NCBI GenBank assembly: GCA_905182905.1 | Contig: CAJJDH010000075.1 | Span: 1 to 35,910, forward strand | DNA: 35,910 bases | Reading direction: 5' to 3' | DNA from: a marine gamma proteobacterium HTCC2089 | GTDB lineage: Bacteria > Pseudomonadota > Gammaproteobacteria > Pseudomonadales > Azotimanducaceae | In this document: positions 24,700-32,916 of the stretch, one piece after another | Numbering within the stretch: position 1 is the first letter of the stretch | Layout: every line of letters starts with the position of its first letter | Notes under the pieces: model-generated | What the model was told of the DNA's origin: nothing | Database searches by the model: none | Seen by the model: the letters and a program-made list of their open reading frames with translations, nothing else | Translations under genes and position numbers: made by a program

Positions 24700-27063
24700 C
24701 TAGTATTGGGCACCTTCTCTCTCAAAAGGTCTTGGTACTCCTTGGCTAGAACCTGCCGCTACTATAGGCGCTGGGGTAGCGGGTGTTCGCACATCAGCAA
24801 AGTCTGCTAGCACGCGCCCGGCTTCACGCAATAATGGGTCTTCGCTGACTTCTTCTATGACATCTTCAGTTTCTGCAACTTCGGTAGTTTCTTGAGCTAC
24901 GAGATTATCGTCGTTTAACGCTTCTTGCGTATCATCCTCTGCTGAACTTGCCGCTAACTCTTTGGCTTCATTTTCGGCTTTTTGCATTTCTTCTAACGCA
25001 TCTAATGTCTCAGCTGTCGCTTTGCCGATAGCACTACGCAGTGTATTTTCTAAGTTTAGCCGCCAAATATCGTCTTCTGCTCTCTCTGCGCGACGACGCT
25101 CCTCATTAAGAGATAAAAGTTCTTGCGACGACTTTTCTTGACTGCGCTGGCTTAAAGCTCGGTAGTACTTGAAGTGCGGGTCATTAGCCGCGCGGCTATC
25201 GTGCCGACTTTGAAGGTTTGGTACGAGATCTGTCAGGCTGCTTACTGGACGAAAGTTAGCTGGCCTTATTTTATCTGCAAGCATCGCGCCGTCTAAAGTG
25301 CTCTCACCGATGAGGTCGTTGTCCATTAGAGCTGGAAACACGATGTCCGGCATCACTCCTTGGTGCTGAGTACTTTGCCCAGAAATTCTATAAAATTTTG
25401 CCGTGGTGAGTTTTAGCTGGCCGCGGTTTAGCGGCACAAGCTGCTGAACTGTGCCTTTGCCGAAAGTTTGGTTGCCGATGACCAATGCACGGCCATAGTC
25501 CTGTAATGCGCCAGCAAAAATCTCTGAAGCTGAGGCCGAAAGGCGGTTAACCATAACTGCCATAGGACCGTCCCAGGCGATTTCAGTATTGTTGTCGCTG
25601 AGAACACTGGCTCTGCGTCTAGCGGATTTTACTTGAACTGTGGGGCCGGAGCGGATAAATAAACCAGTTAAGGTATCCGCCTCTTGTAAGGAGCCTCCGC
25701 CATTGCTGCGCAGATCTATAATCAGACCTTCAATGTTTTCTTTTTTTAGGTTTTCCAATAAGCGGCGGACATCTCTAGTGGTGCTGCGGTAATTTTTGTC
25801 GCCCTTTTGCTGTGCTGCAAAATCTGCGTAGAAAGCTGGGATCTCGATTACCCCAATAAGGCGCTTTTCCTCGTCGCCCAGAGTAATGGTTTTAGCCTTT
25901 GCAGCCTGCTCTTCTAGTTTGATCTTATTGCGTACAATTGTGATGTTTTTACTTTCAGTTTCTTTGCCGATGGCGGTTTCTATGCTCAGGCGTACTGTTG
26001 TGTCCTTCGGTCCTCTGATGAGTTCTACTACATCGTCTAACCTCCACCCAACCACATCTATAAGTGGTCCCTGAGTACCTTGGCCCACTGCTATTATTTT
26101 GTCAGCGGGTTTGAGTTCTCCGCCTTTGTCTGCTGGCCCGGCGGGTACTAGGCGAACCACCTCTACTGTGTCGTCCTCTGTTCTTAATACTGCGCCAATG
26201 CCGTCAAGAGAAAGCGACATATTGATGTTGAAGTTGTCAGATGTACGAGGAGACAAGTAGGTGGTATGGGGGTCATAGGTTTGGGTAAATGAAGTCATGT
26301 AGGTTTGGAACGCGTCTTCGCTCTTGTTGCGAACCGAAAATTTTAGTTGGTTGCGGTAGCGTTTTCTCAGCTGTTCAGCAATTTCTTCAAGGGGTTTGTC
26401 GTTCAATTTCATTGTCAGTACTTGTGCTTTCAAGCGCTTGCGCCAAAGGTCATCATGAGCGGTCGAGCCAGCTGACGACTCAGCCTCTTCACGATCAATT
26501 AAAATTGACTCATCCCGACTAAAGTCTAAGTTTGCTAAGCCATTATCTATCAGCCCTATAACGTAATTCAGCCTGTCCACCACACGTTCTTGGAAGCGAT
26601 TAAATATTAGGAACGCTGGATCCAGATTGCCCCTTTTCAATGCATCGTCCAGACGAAATCTATATTTTTCGAAATCTGCTAGATCGGCTTGGGTGAAATA
26701 GTAGTGGCCGGGATCTAGGGCTGCCAAGTACTTGTCGAAGACCTGCTCAGATAATTCATCATTTACGGTTATGTCGATAAAGTGATTACGCCGCAATTGC
26801 TCAACAACAATTAGGCTGGTTCTTGGATGTATGTCTAAGGGCGATAACACGGGAGCTGCGAGAATTTTTTCCTCGACCGCTGCTTTAACACTGTCATCTG
26901 TCAAAGATTCGGAGGCAGACTGGGTTGGTATGGTGGTGAGCTCTTCAGCAGCTAAAGCTTGGCTTGCAAAGAAGCCCAAAAAACCGATGAAAACCAGCTT
27001 TCGCAAAAAACCAAATACCTCAGAGCAGGTAAGCAAGCTGCGGATGATGAAATTTGTGCTCAT
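24700..27063 (-). CDS. prc: carboxy-terminal processing protease (tail-specific protease), S41 family
   Basis: The 787-residue protein has an N-terminal hydrophobic export signal (about 20-38, ending SQALA) and acts in the periplasm. An N-terminal helical region (about 75-265) is followed by a PDZ domain (about 275-360, with DGIGAVLRTEDD and LKPADKIIAVGQG) and the S41 protease core. By alignment with E. coli Prc (Ser430, Lys455), the nucleophile is Ser511 in LSASASEIF and the base Lys536 in TFGKGTVQQ. The C terminus is longer than in E. coli (682 residues) and contains a strongly acidic stretch (about 690-745) before a short end. Prc degrades proteins with hydrophobic tails and trims lipoproteins and murein hydrolases. 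It converges with the ThrRS gene and diverges from the FKBP gene. Confidence 0.93.
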   Translation of the reverse strand: MSTNFIIRSLLTCSEVFGFLRKLVFIGFLGFFASQALAAEELTTIPTQSASESLTDDSVKAAVEEKILAAPVLSPLDIHPRTSLIVVEQLRRNHFIDITVNDELSEQVFDKYLAALDPGHYYFTQADLADFEKYRFRLDDALKRGNLDPAFLIFNRFQERVVDRLNYVIGLIDNGLANLDFSRDESILIDREEAESSAGSTAHDDLWRKRLKAQVLTMKLNDKPLEEIAEQLRKRYRNQLKFSVRNKSEDAFQTYMTSFTQTYDPHTTYLSPRTSDNFNINMSLSLDGIGAVLRTEDDTVEVVRLVPAGPADKGGELKPADKIIAVGQGTQGPLIDVVGWRLDDVVELIRGPKDTTVRLSIETAIGKETESKNITIVRNKIKLEEQAAKAKTITLGDEEKRLIGVIEIPAFYADFAAQQKGDKNYRSTTRDVRRLLENLKKENIEGLIIDLRSNGGGSLQEADTLTGLFIRSGPTVQVKSARRRASVLSDNNTEIAWDGPMAVMVNRLSASASEIFAGALQDYGRALVIGNQTFGKGTVQQLVPLNRGQLKLTTAKFYRISGQSTQHQGVMPDIVFPALMDNDLIGESTLDGAMLADKIRPANFRPVSSLTDLVPNLQSRHDSRAANDPHFKYYRALSQRSQEKSSQELLSLNEERRRAERAEDDIWRLNLENTLRSAIGKATAETLDALEEMQKAENEAKELAASSAEDDTQEALNDDNLVAQETTEVAETEDVIEEVSEDPLLREAGRVLADFADVRTPATPAPIVAAGSSQGVPRPFEREGAQY

Positions 27064-27240
27064 AATTTTACAATATCCTAATTGTCTTGAACGTCACTTT
27101 TGGGCGCTAAGGGGTCGATAGTTTCATTTATTAACCGAATCCATCGTCTTTTTACCCTGACCTTCCGATAAGTAGTGTGAAATTTCCGACCCGAAGCACA
27201 CATTATTGGCCCAAAGACGTTATTATCTCCACGAATGTAA

Positions 27241-27260
27241 CCCGCCAATATCCTGGCGGG
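27241..27260 (+). promoter_or_regulatory. hairpin in the leader of the FKBP gene
   Basis: CCCGCCA (27241-27247) and TGGCGGG (27254-27260) form a perfect 7-bp stem with a 6-base loop, 34 bases before the ATG. No T run follows in either direction, so it is not a typical terminator. It may shape the leader of the FKBP mRNA. Confidence 0.35.
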
Positions 27261-27294
27261 CAACCTATCCTTTAATACTTACCCTTTAATAGAG

Positions 27295-27990
27295 ATGAAT
27301 CGAATGAATACAAGATTGGTTTTGATGTTGGGAGCTGTCTCAACCCTATTTATGGCCGGCTGTCAGCCCGGCGCGCAAACTGAGCAAGAAGAAAAATTTA
27401 GTCCAGAGTCCAACCTTGACGGTGCGAGCTATATTATTGGCTACTCCCAAGCAAAAAATATTATGGAACAGAGTGAGAGTTTGGTGAGCATGGACGCGTT
27501 CATGCGTGGGGCCAGAGACGCCGCTGCAGGTGAAGATTCCCAAGTGCCGATGGAAGAGCAAGAACAATATATGACCGCGCTATCTGAGGCCTTGTTAGAG
27601 AAAAAGAATGCTACTGGTGACAATTTCCGTGCTGAAAACTCGGCTCGACCAGAAGTGACCACTTTAGAGTCAGGTTTGCAGTACGAGGTATTAGTTGCAG
27701 GAACCGGTGCCAAGCCTAGTGCCGAAGACACTGTAGTGACTCATTATCACGGCACTTTGACCGACGGAACTGTATTTGATAGTTCGGTAGAGCGCGGCTC
27801 GCCAGCCACCTTCCCGGTAAATCGTGTTATTCCCGGTTGGACTGAGGCGTTGCAGCTAATGGGCGTGGGTTCAAAATGGCGCCTAGTTATTCCGCCTGAG
27901 CTAGCATATGGCGATCGCGGCGCGGGTGGTGCAATTCCGCCAAATTCCACATTAGTATTTGAAGTGGAACTGTTAGAAATTGAGCAGTAA
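27295..27990 (+). CDS. FKBP-type peptidyl-prolyl isomerase, probable lipoprotein (FkpA/Mip/FklB type)
   Basis: The 231-residue protein begins with a hydrophobic signal ending TLFMAGC, a lipobox-like sequence with Cys at 23 (Met at -3 is not ideal), so it is probably lipid-anchored in the periplasm. Residues about 35-110 form the helical FKBP_N dimerisation domain (SYIIGYSQAKNIMEQ). The C-terminal FKBP domain (about 125-230) has the usual blocks VVTHYHGTLTDGTVFDSS, VIPGWTEALQLMGVGSKW and IPPELAYGDRGAGGAIPPNSTL. It catalyses proline isomerisation and helps fold exported proteins, which fits next to the periplasmic protease Prc, from which it diverges. An ATG at 27304 is an alternative start; neither has a strong ribosome-binding site. 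Confidence 0.92.
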   Translation: MNRMNTRLVLMLGAVSTLFMAGCQPGAQTEQEEKFSPESNLDGASYIIGYSQAKNIMEQSESLVSMDAFMRGARDAAAGEDSQVPMEEQEQYMTALSEALLEKKNATGDNFRAENSARPEVTTLESGLQYEVLVAGTGAKPSAEDTVVTHYHGTLTDGTVFDSSVERGSPATFPVNRVIPGWTEALQLMGVGSKWRLVIPPELAYGDRGAGGAIPPNSTLVFEVELLEIEQ

Positions 27991-28008
27991 CTGTAAATGA
28001 CGTTTTAA

Positions 28009-28028
28009 GTCGGCGGATAGCCGCCGAC
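28009..28028. terminator. hairpin between convergent FKBP and qnr-like genes
   Basis: GTCGGCGG (28009-28016) and CCGCCGAC (28021-28028) form a perfect 8-bp stem with an ATAG loop, 18 bases after the FKBP stop and 29 bases after the qnr-like stop. It may act as a bidirectional terminator although T runs are weak on both sides. Confidence 0.55.
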
Positions 28029-28057
28029 CAAATACATAGGTCTGCAGAGAAGAAATT

Positions 28058-28729
28058 CTACTCTTCTTCCAAAACAAGATTCAGCCCATGCACTAATGCC
28101 GGTAGCTGGCTGTAGTACAAGCGTACTCCTTCTAAATCTAAGCTTTTCAAATCTAAATTGTTGAACTGGGTGCCGCGTAAGTCCGCACCTTGAAGTTTGC
28201 AATTCCTTGCTGAAACGTTGAATAACTCACTGTTACTCAAATCTGCATCACTGAGGTCGGCAAAATCTAGCAGACATTCAGTCATCCGGTTATTCGCCAG
28301 CTTGCAGCCCACCAAAAACGTGTTGGACAGGTTGGCGTAGGACAAATTGCAGTCGGTTAACGTTAGGGCGGCAAAGTCCATATTGCCCACGGGCATTTTA
28401 AAATCCGCTAAAGATAAATCGGCCCCTTGCATCTGACATTCTTTGAACGACAAGTCGTAACCTTGGCAATGGTTGAACAACACCATATTGAGTTCGCATT
28501 GACTAAACACCGCCTCGCGCAGAGTTGCCCAAGCGAAACTTGCCGGGTTATCGGAGTCTGTGCTGATGAATTGGCATTGATCAAACTGACAATTTGTTAA
28601 ATTAGCACTGCGAAACAGGCTGCCGGCGAACTGGCATTTGGTAAACGTGCAGTCGGATAAATCTTGACTGCTGAAATCTTGGTTAGACAAATCTAAGTTT
28701 GTATAGCCTTCACCGATGTTGATATCCAT
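28058..28729 (-). CDS. qnr: Qnr-type pentapeptide-repeat protein (predicted gyrase-protecting)
   Basis: The 223-residue protein consists of A(D/N)LxX pentapeptide repeats forming a right-handed beta-helix. Beyond the repeat, its plan follows Qnr: MDINIGE start, CQF followed by a loop at about 55-63 (loop A position), the block QCELNM then CQMQGADLSLADF, a second loop at about 111-118 (loop B position), CNLSYANLSN, and the closing LDLEGVRLYYSQLPALVHGLNLVL, which matches the Qnr dimer end (DLQGVKL...). Qnr proteins (about 214-219 residues) are DNA-mimic dimers that protect gyrase and topoisomerase IV from quinolones. The sequence is divergent from mobile Qnr alleles as I remember them, so activity is a prediction; McbG- or MfpA-like roles are alternatives. 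AGGAGGT lies ten bases before the ATG. Confidence 0.82.
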   Translation of the reverse strand: MDINIGEGYTNLDLSNQDFSSQDLSDCTFTKCQFAGSLFRSANLTNCQFDQCQFISTDSDNPASFAWATLREAVFSQCELNMVLFNHCQGYDLSFKECQMQGADLSLADFKMPVGNMDFAALTLTDCNLSYANLSNTFLVGCKLANNRMTECLLDFADLSDADLSNSELFNVSARNCKLQGADLRGTQFNNLDLKSLDLEGVRLYYSQLPALVHGLNLVLEEE

Positions 28730-28778
28730 TACGCCACTGACCTCCTGAGTAGATCGATTTTAAGTTTACCGTTTAGCA

Positions 28779-28794
28779 ATGTTTAAGAGTACAG
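28779..28794. promoter_or_regulatory. degenerate LexA-like box between qnr-like and MFS genes
   Basis: On the minus strand the sequence reads CTGT-ACTCTTAA-ACAT, matching seven of the eight core positions of the LexA consensus CTGT-N8-ACAG. It lies 50 bases upstream of the qnr-like start and 68 bases upstream of the MFS start. qnrB genes are known to be SOS-controlled through such a box. One core mismatch and a moderately AT-rich spacer make this only a candidate. Confidence 0.35.
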
Positions 28795-28861
28795 GATAGG
28801 TGGCTTTATCTTGCGCCCGGCGGTATTAGCAGCGATGCTTGGGGAGAGGAAGGGGAGCGTT

Positions 28862-30115
28862 TTGACACAATCACAATCTATTTGGCACAACCCTGGGTTT
28901 CGCGCCTACTTGGGCTCTACAGGGTTTTCCGGCATGGCTTTGGCTATGCAACAACTGCTTTTGAGTTGGATGCTCATAGGGATTTTGCAATTACCAGCAG
29001 ATCAGGTTGGCTTGCTGCAAGCCATAATAGGTATTCCGGGCGTATTGTTGATGTTGATGGGCGGCGCTAGTGCAGACCGCAGTGACCCTAGAGAAATGCT
29101 GATAAAGGTCTATTTCATTGCGCCAATTCTACCGATATTTCTGATTTTTATGGAAATGTATCAGTGGTTGGGTGTGGCTACTGTAACGATATGGGGCTTA
29201 GGTATGAGTGTGGTGCAGTCCTACTCTATGCCAGGCCAACAAGCGATTCTAAATCGTATAACTCGCTCTTCTGTTCAGCAAGGTGTGACTGCTGCTACCG
29301 CCATTGGTTTTGTGGTCCAAGTAGTGGGACTAATTCTTGCTGGTCAGATTGATAACTTCGGCATTACGCCTGTGCTTACCCTGCAGGCGGTTGGTCTCGT
29401 TTTAGCCGGATTGATGATGATGCGCATCGAACCGGTGGTGCCGGCTGTTACTGCAGCATCTGATACATCGTCCGTACAAGTAATACGTGATGGTCTGGTG
29501 GCTACTTATCGCAGCCCAATTATCTTTCATACGCTGTTGATCACGTTTAGCTCCAGCATTTTCAACGCGGGTTCTTTCATCACCGTTTTCCCATTTATCG
29601 TGAAACGAATTTACGACGGTGACGCTTGGTTGTTGGCGGTACTTATGGCTGTGTTTTTTGCCGGTGCTACGTTGTCGAATATTATTCTGCTGCGTTATAT
29701 GCCTCTAAAAGCCCCGGGTAGGTTATTTTTGCTTATGCAATTATCTCGGATACTTGTTATTTATCTGATGTGGATAGAACCGGCATTTTGGGTCATGGTG
29801 GTGGCCACAATAGGCTGGGGTTTGAATATGGGCGTGACCACTAATCTGGCTCGGGCGATTGTTCAGGAATCAGCCCCCAATGAATATCTGGGGCGGATTA
29901 TGTCAGTGTTCAGTGTTGGCATGGTGGGCAGTGCGCCGATAGGGGCTATTATTCTAGGTTGGATGATTGAGCGATTTGGCACGCTTAACGCGCTAATGCC
30001 CGCCATGGCACTGTCTCTTATTCTCTTTTTGTATGGTGCGTTTATGTCGCCGGTATGGGGTTATCGCAGTGCGCTGCCCGAAGCTGATGATGCGCTGAAC
30101 AAAAGTGACGGATAG
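28862..30115 (+). CDS. MFS transporter, EntS/MFS_3-like
   Basis: I choose the TTG at 28862 (MTQSQSIWHNPGFRAYLGS), preceded by AAGGGGAG at 28850-28857; a TTG at 28811 is in frame but adds residues unlike the family. The 417-residue inner-membrane protein has about twelve helices. The start WHNPGFRAYLGSTGFSGMALAMQQLLLSWMLI and the motif-A-like GGASADRSDPREML resemble the MFS_3/enterobactin-exporter-like group of drug and siderophore exporters. A conserved NEYLGRIMSVFSVGMVGSAPIG segment occurs in the second half. It diverges from the qnr-like gene, and the pair could share a promoter region. Export of a toxic compound is plausible but unproven. Confidence 0.82.
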   Translation: MTQSQSIWHNPGFRAYLGSTGFSGMALAMQQLLLSWMLIGILQLPADQVGLLQAIIGIPGVLLMLMGGASADRSDPREMLIKVYFIAPILPIFLIFMEMYQWLGVATVTIWGLGMSVVQSYSMPGQQAILNRITRSSVQQGVTAATAIGFVVQVVGLILAGQIDNFGITPVLTLQAVGLVLAGLMMMRIEPVVPAVTAASDTSSVQVIRDGLVATYRSPIIFHTLLITFSSSIFNAGSFITVFPFIVKRIYDGDAWLLAVLMAVFFAGATLSNIILLRYMPLKAPGRLFLLMQLSRILVIYLMWIEPAFWVMVVATIGWGLNMGVTTNLARAIVQESAPNEYLGRIMSVFSVGMVGSAPIGAIILGWMIERFGTLNALMPAMALSLILFLYGAFMSPVWGYRSALPEADDALNKSDG

Positions 30116-30190
30116 TCACCCTTAACTGCTGGCTTAGTGGACCTTTCCCCACTAGGCTAGGTCCAATCTAAACCAATTAGAATCTTCGAA

Positions 30191-30832
30191 ATGACTGATT
30201 TTATTCGTGATGTGCGTCGGGAATATAAATACGCAACTCTGAGCCGAACCGAGGTTGAAAAGAATCCGCTGGATCAGTTTCGGCGCTGGATTGGTGAGGC
30301 GGAAAAAGCGCAAATTCAAGATGTCACAGCTATGGCATTAGCAACAGCGGACGCTAAAGGTCAGCCCTCTGTGCGTATTGTGCTGCTGAAAGGGTTTGAC
30401 GAAACCGGCTTCAGTTGGTTTTCTGATGGGGGCAGTGAGAAAGGGCTAGCGTTGGCGGGTAATCCTCGCGCCGAGCTGCTGTTTCACTGGCGCGAACTCG
30501 ACAGGCAAATTCGTATTCGTGGCCAAGTGGTGACTTTGAGCCAAGCTGAGGCGGATGCGTATTTTTATTCTCGCCCTTTGGCTAGCCAATTAGCCGCAGC
30601 GACTTCCGCGCAAAGCAGACCGGTGGCTAATCGTGAAGAGTTAGAGTCGCGCTACAAATTGCTTGCAGAAAAACATACTGAGCGTGCGCCCAGACCCGCA
30701 GCGTGGGGTGGTTTTAAGCTGCAGCCTGAAGCTTATGAATTTTGGCAGGGGCGAGAAGGTCGGTTGCATGACCGGCTGCATTTTCAGCTTGATGCGAATC
30801 AGCAATGGCATCTGCAACGTCTGCAACCCTGA
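30191..30832 (+). CDS. pdxH: pyridoxamine/pyridoxine 5'-phosphate oxidase
   Basis: The 213-residue protein oxidises pyridoxamine or pyridoxine phosphate to pyridoxal 5'-phosphate with FMN, in the cytoplasm. Its blocks match E. coli PdxH: REYKYATLSRTEVEKNPLDQF at the N terminus (substrate-binding R and Y), SVRIVLLKGFDETGFSWFSD (FMN binding), RQIRIRGQV, YFYSRPLASQLAA, and the C-terminal PEAYEFWQGREGRLHDR followed by the final RLQP (E. coli RLAP). Length is normal (218 in E. coli). It follows the MFS gene by 75 bases, and a short hairpin TAGTGG/CCACTA (30135-30154) lies between them. It converges with the acyl-CoA dehydrogenase gene, six bases apart. Confidence 0.95.
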   Translation: MTDFIRDVRREYKYATLSRTEVEKNPLDQFRRWIGEAEKAQIQDVTAMALATADAKGQPSVRIVLLKGFDETGFSWFSDGGSEKGLALAGNPRAELLFHWRELDRQIRIRGQVVTLSQAEADAYFYSRPLASQLAAATSAQSRPVANREELESRYKLLAEKHTERAPRPAAWGGFKLQPEAYEFWQGREGRLHDRLHFQLDANQQWHLQRLQP

Positions 30833-30838
30833 GCGTGC

Positions 30839-32023
30839 TTAGTCCGGTAATCCTAGTACACGTTTAGCAATAATGTTCAGCTGTACTTCCTTAGTGCCGC
30901 CGGCAATGGTCAAAGATTTTTGCTTAAGCCATTCTCGAGTGGTCTCTATCTCCTGCGGTTCAAAGCCCGTATCACCCCAACCAATGCCTTGGGTACCCAT
31001 TGCCGCTACGAGTATTTCATCGCCCTCTTGAGTAATCAGAGCGTTGGAAAGTTTCACAGCGGAGGAGGCAAATCCCGGCGCGCTGGCGGCGGTTTCTTCA
31101 ATGACTCGTTTTTGCGTAAGTCGTTGGGCGGTAAATGCAATTTGGTGGTTCAGTAGGCGCGTGCGCAAACTGTTATCGGCGATCTTACCGTCGACTAGTG
31201 GACTGTATTTTTGTACTTGCTTAGGCAGAGGGCTGTCACTTGAACGCCCGCCTTGGGAGCCCGAAGTGTTAATGCCCGCATGAGTAGAGCGCTCGAACTG
31301 TAATAGACGTTTACCAACGGTCCAACCATTATCTACCCCGCCGATGACGTCACTAGCAGGCGCTATGGCATCTGCAAAATTGGTTTCGTTAAATGGCGAT
31401 GCACCTGAGAGCAGGCGAACTGGTGTAACTTCGACACCGGGCTGAGACATATCTACAAGTATCAGGCTAATGCCAAGGTGCTGTGGGGCGTCCGGGTTGG
31501 TCCGTGCAAGGACAAAAATGTAGTCGCAATGCATGGCATCTGAGGTCCAAACCTTGCGCCCATTGAGAATGTAATGGTCACCTTTTAGTTCTGCCTTACA
31601 TGCTAAGCTGGCAAGATCAGACCCAGCGCCGGGTTCTGAATAACCCATAGCCCAGCCGCCTTCGCCGCGTGCTATTCCCGGTAGCCAACGAGTTTTTTGT
31701 TCGTCCGTACCCATCTCTAAAATAGTTGGACCAATGTAGTTCACGCCGCGGCCTGTCAATGGAGTTCTGGCGTTAATGCGTTTGAGTTCGTCGATCAATA
31801 TTGGGTACAGGTCTTTATCTAGTCCAGCACCACCATATTCCACGGGCCAGGTGGGTACTGTCCAGCCGCGCTCAGCCATTCGTTCTAACCATAGTTTGCT
31901 ATCGTTATTGAGCTCTATTTTGCTGCTGCCCCATGGTGTTTGACCCTCGCCACGGGCCCCTGGTGGGCAATTTGCTTCTAGCCAGGCTCTAGTTTCATTT
32001 CTAAACGTGTCGGTTTTGTTCAT
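30839..32023 (-). CDS. acyl-CoA dehydrogenase
   Basis: The 394-residue FAD enzyme has the family order: N-terminal helical domain (VPTWPVEYGGAGLD), middle beta domain with WAMGYSEPGAGSDLASL and NGRKVWTSDAMHCDYIF, and C-terminal helical domain ending in IAGGTKEVQLNIIAKRVLGLPD. It introduces the alpha-beta double bond into an acyl-CoA, first step of beta-oxidation. The subtype resembles FadE-like dehydrogenases used for branched or ring-bearing acyl-CoAs rather than the large E. coli FadE. It is the last gene of a leftward beta-oxidation run, 53 bases after the lipoprotein gene. I did not place the catalytic Glu with certainty. Confidence 0.92.
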   Translation of the reverse strand: MNKTDTFRNETRAWLEANCPPGARGEGQTPWGSSKIELNNDSKLWLERMAERGWTVPTWPVEYGGAGLDKDLYPILIDELKRINARTPLTGRGVNYIGPTILEMGTDEQKTRWLPGIARGEGGWAMGYSEPGAGSDLASLACKAELKGDHYILNGRKVWTSDAMHCDYIFVLARTNPDAPQHLGISLILVDMSQPGVEVTPVRLLSGASPFNETNFADAIAPASDVIGGVDNGWTVGKRLLQFERSTHAGINTSGSQGGRSSDSPLPKQVQKYSPLVDGKIADNSLRTRLLNHQIAFTAQRLTQKRVIEETAASAPGFASSAVKLSNALITQEGDEILVAAMGTQGIGWGDTGFEPQEIETTREWLKQKSLTIAGGTKEVQLNIIAKRVLGLPD

Positions 32024-32076
32024 ATTCTACTCAACGATATTTCTAGGCCCAGCACAGGAATAAGCCCGCTTTGTTG

Positions 32077-32895
32077 TTAGTTACACAGAGGCGCAATGCG
32101 TTTACCTATCAAAGTAAGGCAAAAGTTCTCAGGGCATTGTTTAGCCCGTAATGTCATATCTGCCGCCGTGATATTTTGCGGGGAGATCGGTTTGCCAACT
32201 AGTTTGCTGCTTGAGACCTCTGCATCAGTACACATCACAAATTGATACAGGGCAGGCTCGCGTTGCACTATTTCAGCATATACCGCCTCTAAGGCAGTTG
32301 CTTTATCTTCCCAGGCCTGTTGATTGTTAAATTCATCACCCTGTTCTTGGCGCTTTTCTAAGGTTGTAAAGAGCGCATCGGAACGATACCAATATAGTCT
32401 AAATACGCCGTCATCGCGCTTTAGTACTGCCCCTTCTTGTATTTGATTGCCTCGATCGTCTGCGGATTGCAGCCAGATCTCGACAAATTCGCCACACAGC
32501 TCTTGCGCACCTTGACCAAAACATTTGAGCAATCTAGTACTCGTTATTTTTCTGCTTTCAGGTTTGATCTTTGCCGCGTGCTGATACATATCCGCGCAGC
32601 TAGCATCGTGAAATTTGACTAGACCAAATGCGTGGCAGGCCGGCGGGTTGTCGGTAGCACTGGTGGCAAACCATTGATTCAGAGCTGCGACTCCTTGGCT
32701 TTTGATTGTTTCAGGATTTTCTGCACAACCGCTTAGAGCTAAAGTGCAACAAATGCCAGCACAGATTTTTAATCCAACAGTGCGTAGAAGAAGGGGTGCT
32801 GCAAAAATAGCTTCACCGATACTCCGGCGTTTTTGCCGGAGCACTGGGTAACTTATCCGTTGGTACGTAAACGCTTTCAGAAAAGCCATTTTCAA
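32077..32895 (-). CDS. Cys-rich putative lipoprotein of unknown function
   Basis: The protein has up to 272 residues. LKICAGICCTLALSGC is a typical lipobox, giving a lipid-modified Cys57 if translation starts at 32895. The 35 residues before the hydrophobic stretch are long and basic for a signal peptide, so the true start may be the GTG 17 codons in (giving MLRQKRRSIGEAI); no ATG or TTG lies closer. The mature part has eight more Cys, pairs CFGQGAQELC and CPENFC among them, consistent with disulfides in the periplasm. No domain is recognised. It lies between thiolase (21 bases upstream) and acyl-CoA dehydrogenase (53 bases downstream) on the same strand, an odd place for a lipoprotein. A perfect stem CTCCGGC/GCCGGAG (32822-32841) overlaps the N-terminal codons. 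Confidence 0.65.
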   Translation of the reverse strand: MKMAFLKAFTYQRISYPVLRQKRRSIGEAIFAAPLLLRTVGLKICAGICCTLALSGCAENPETIKSQGVAALNQWFATSATDNPPACHAFGLVKFHDASCADMYQHAAKIKPESRKITSTRLLKCFGQGAQELCGEFVEIWLQSADDRGNQIQEGAVLKRDDGVFRLYWYRSDALFTTLEKRQEQGDEFNNQQAWEDKATALEAVYAEIVQREPALYQFVMCTDAEVSSSKLVGKPISPQNITAADMTLRAKQCPENFCLTLIGKRIAPLCN

Positions 32896-32916
32896 GCAAA
32901 CAGGCGTAAGTGCTTG

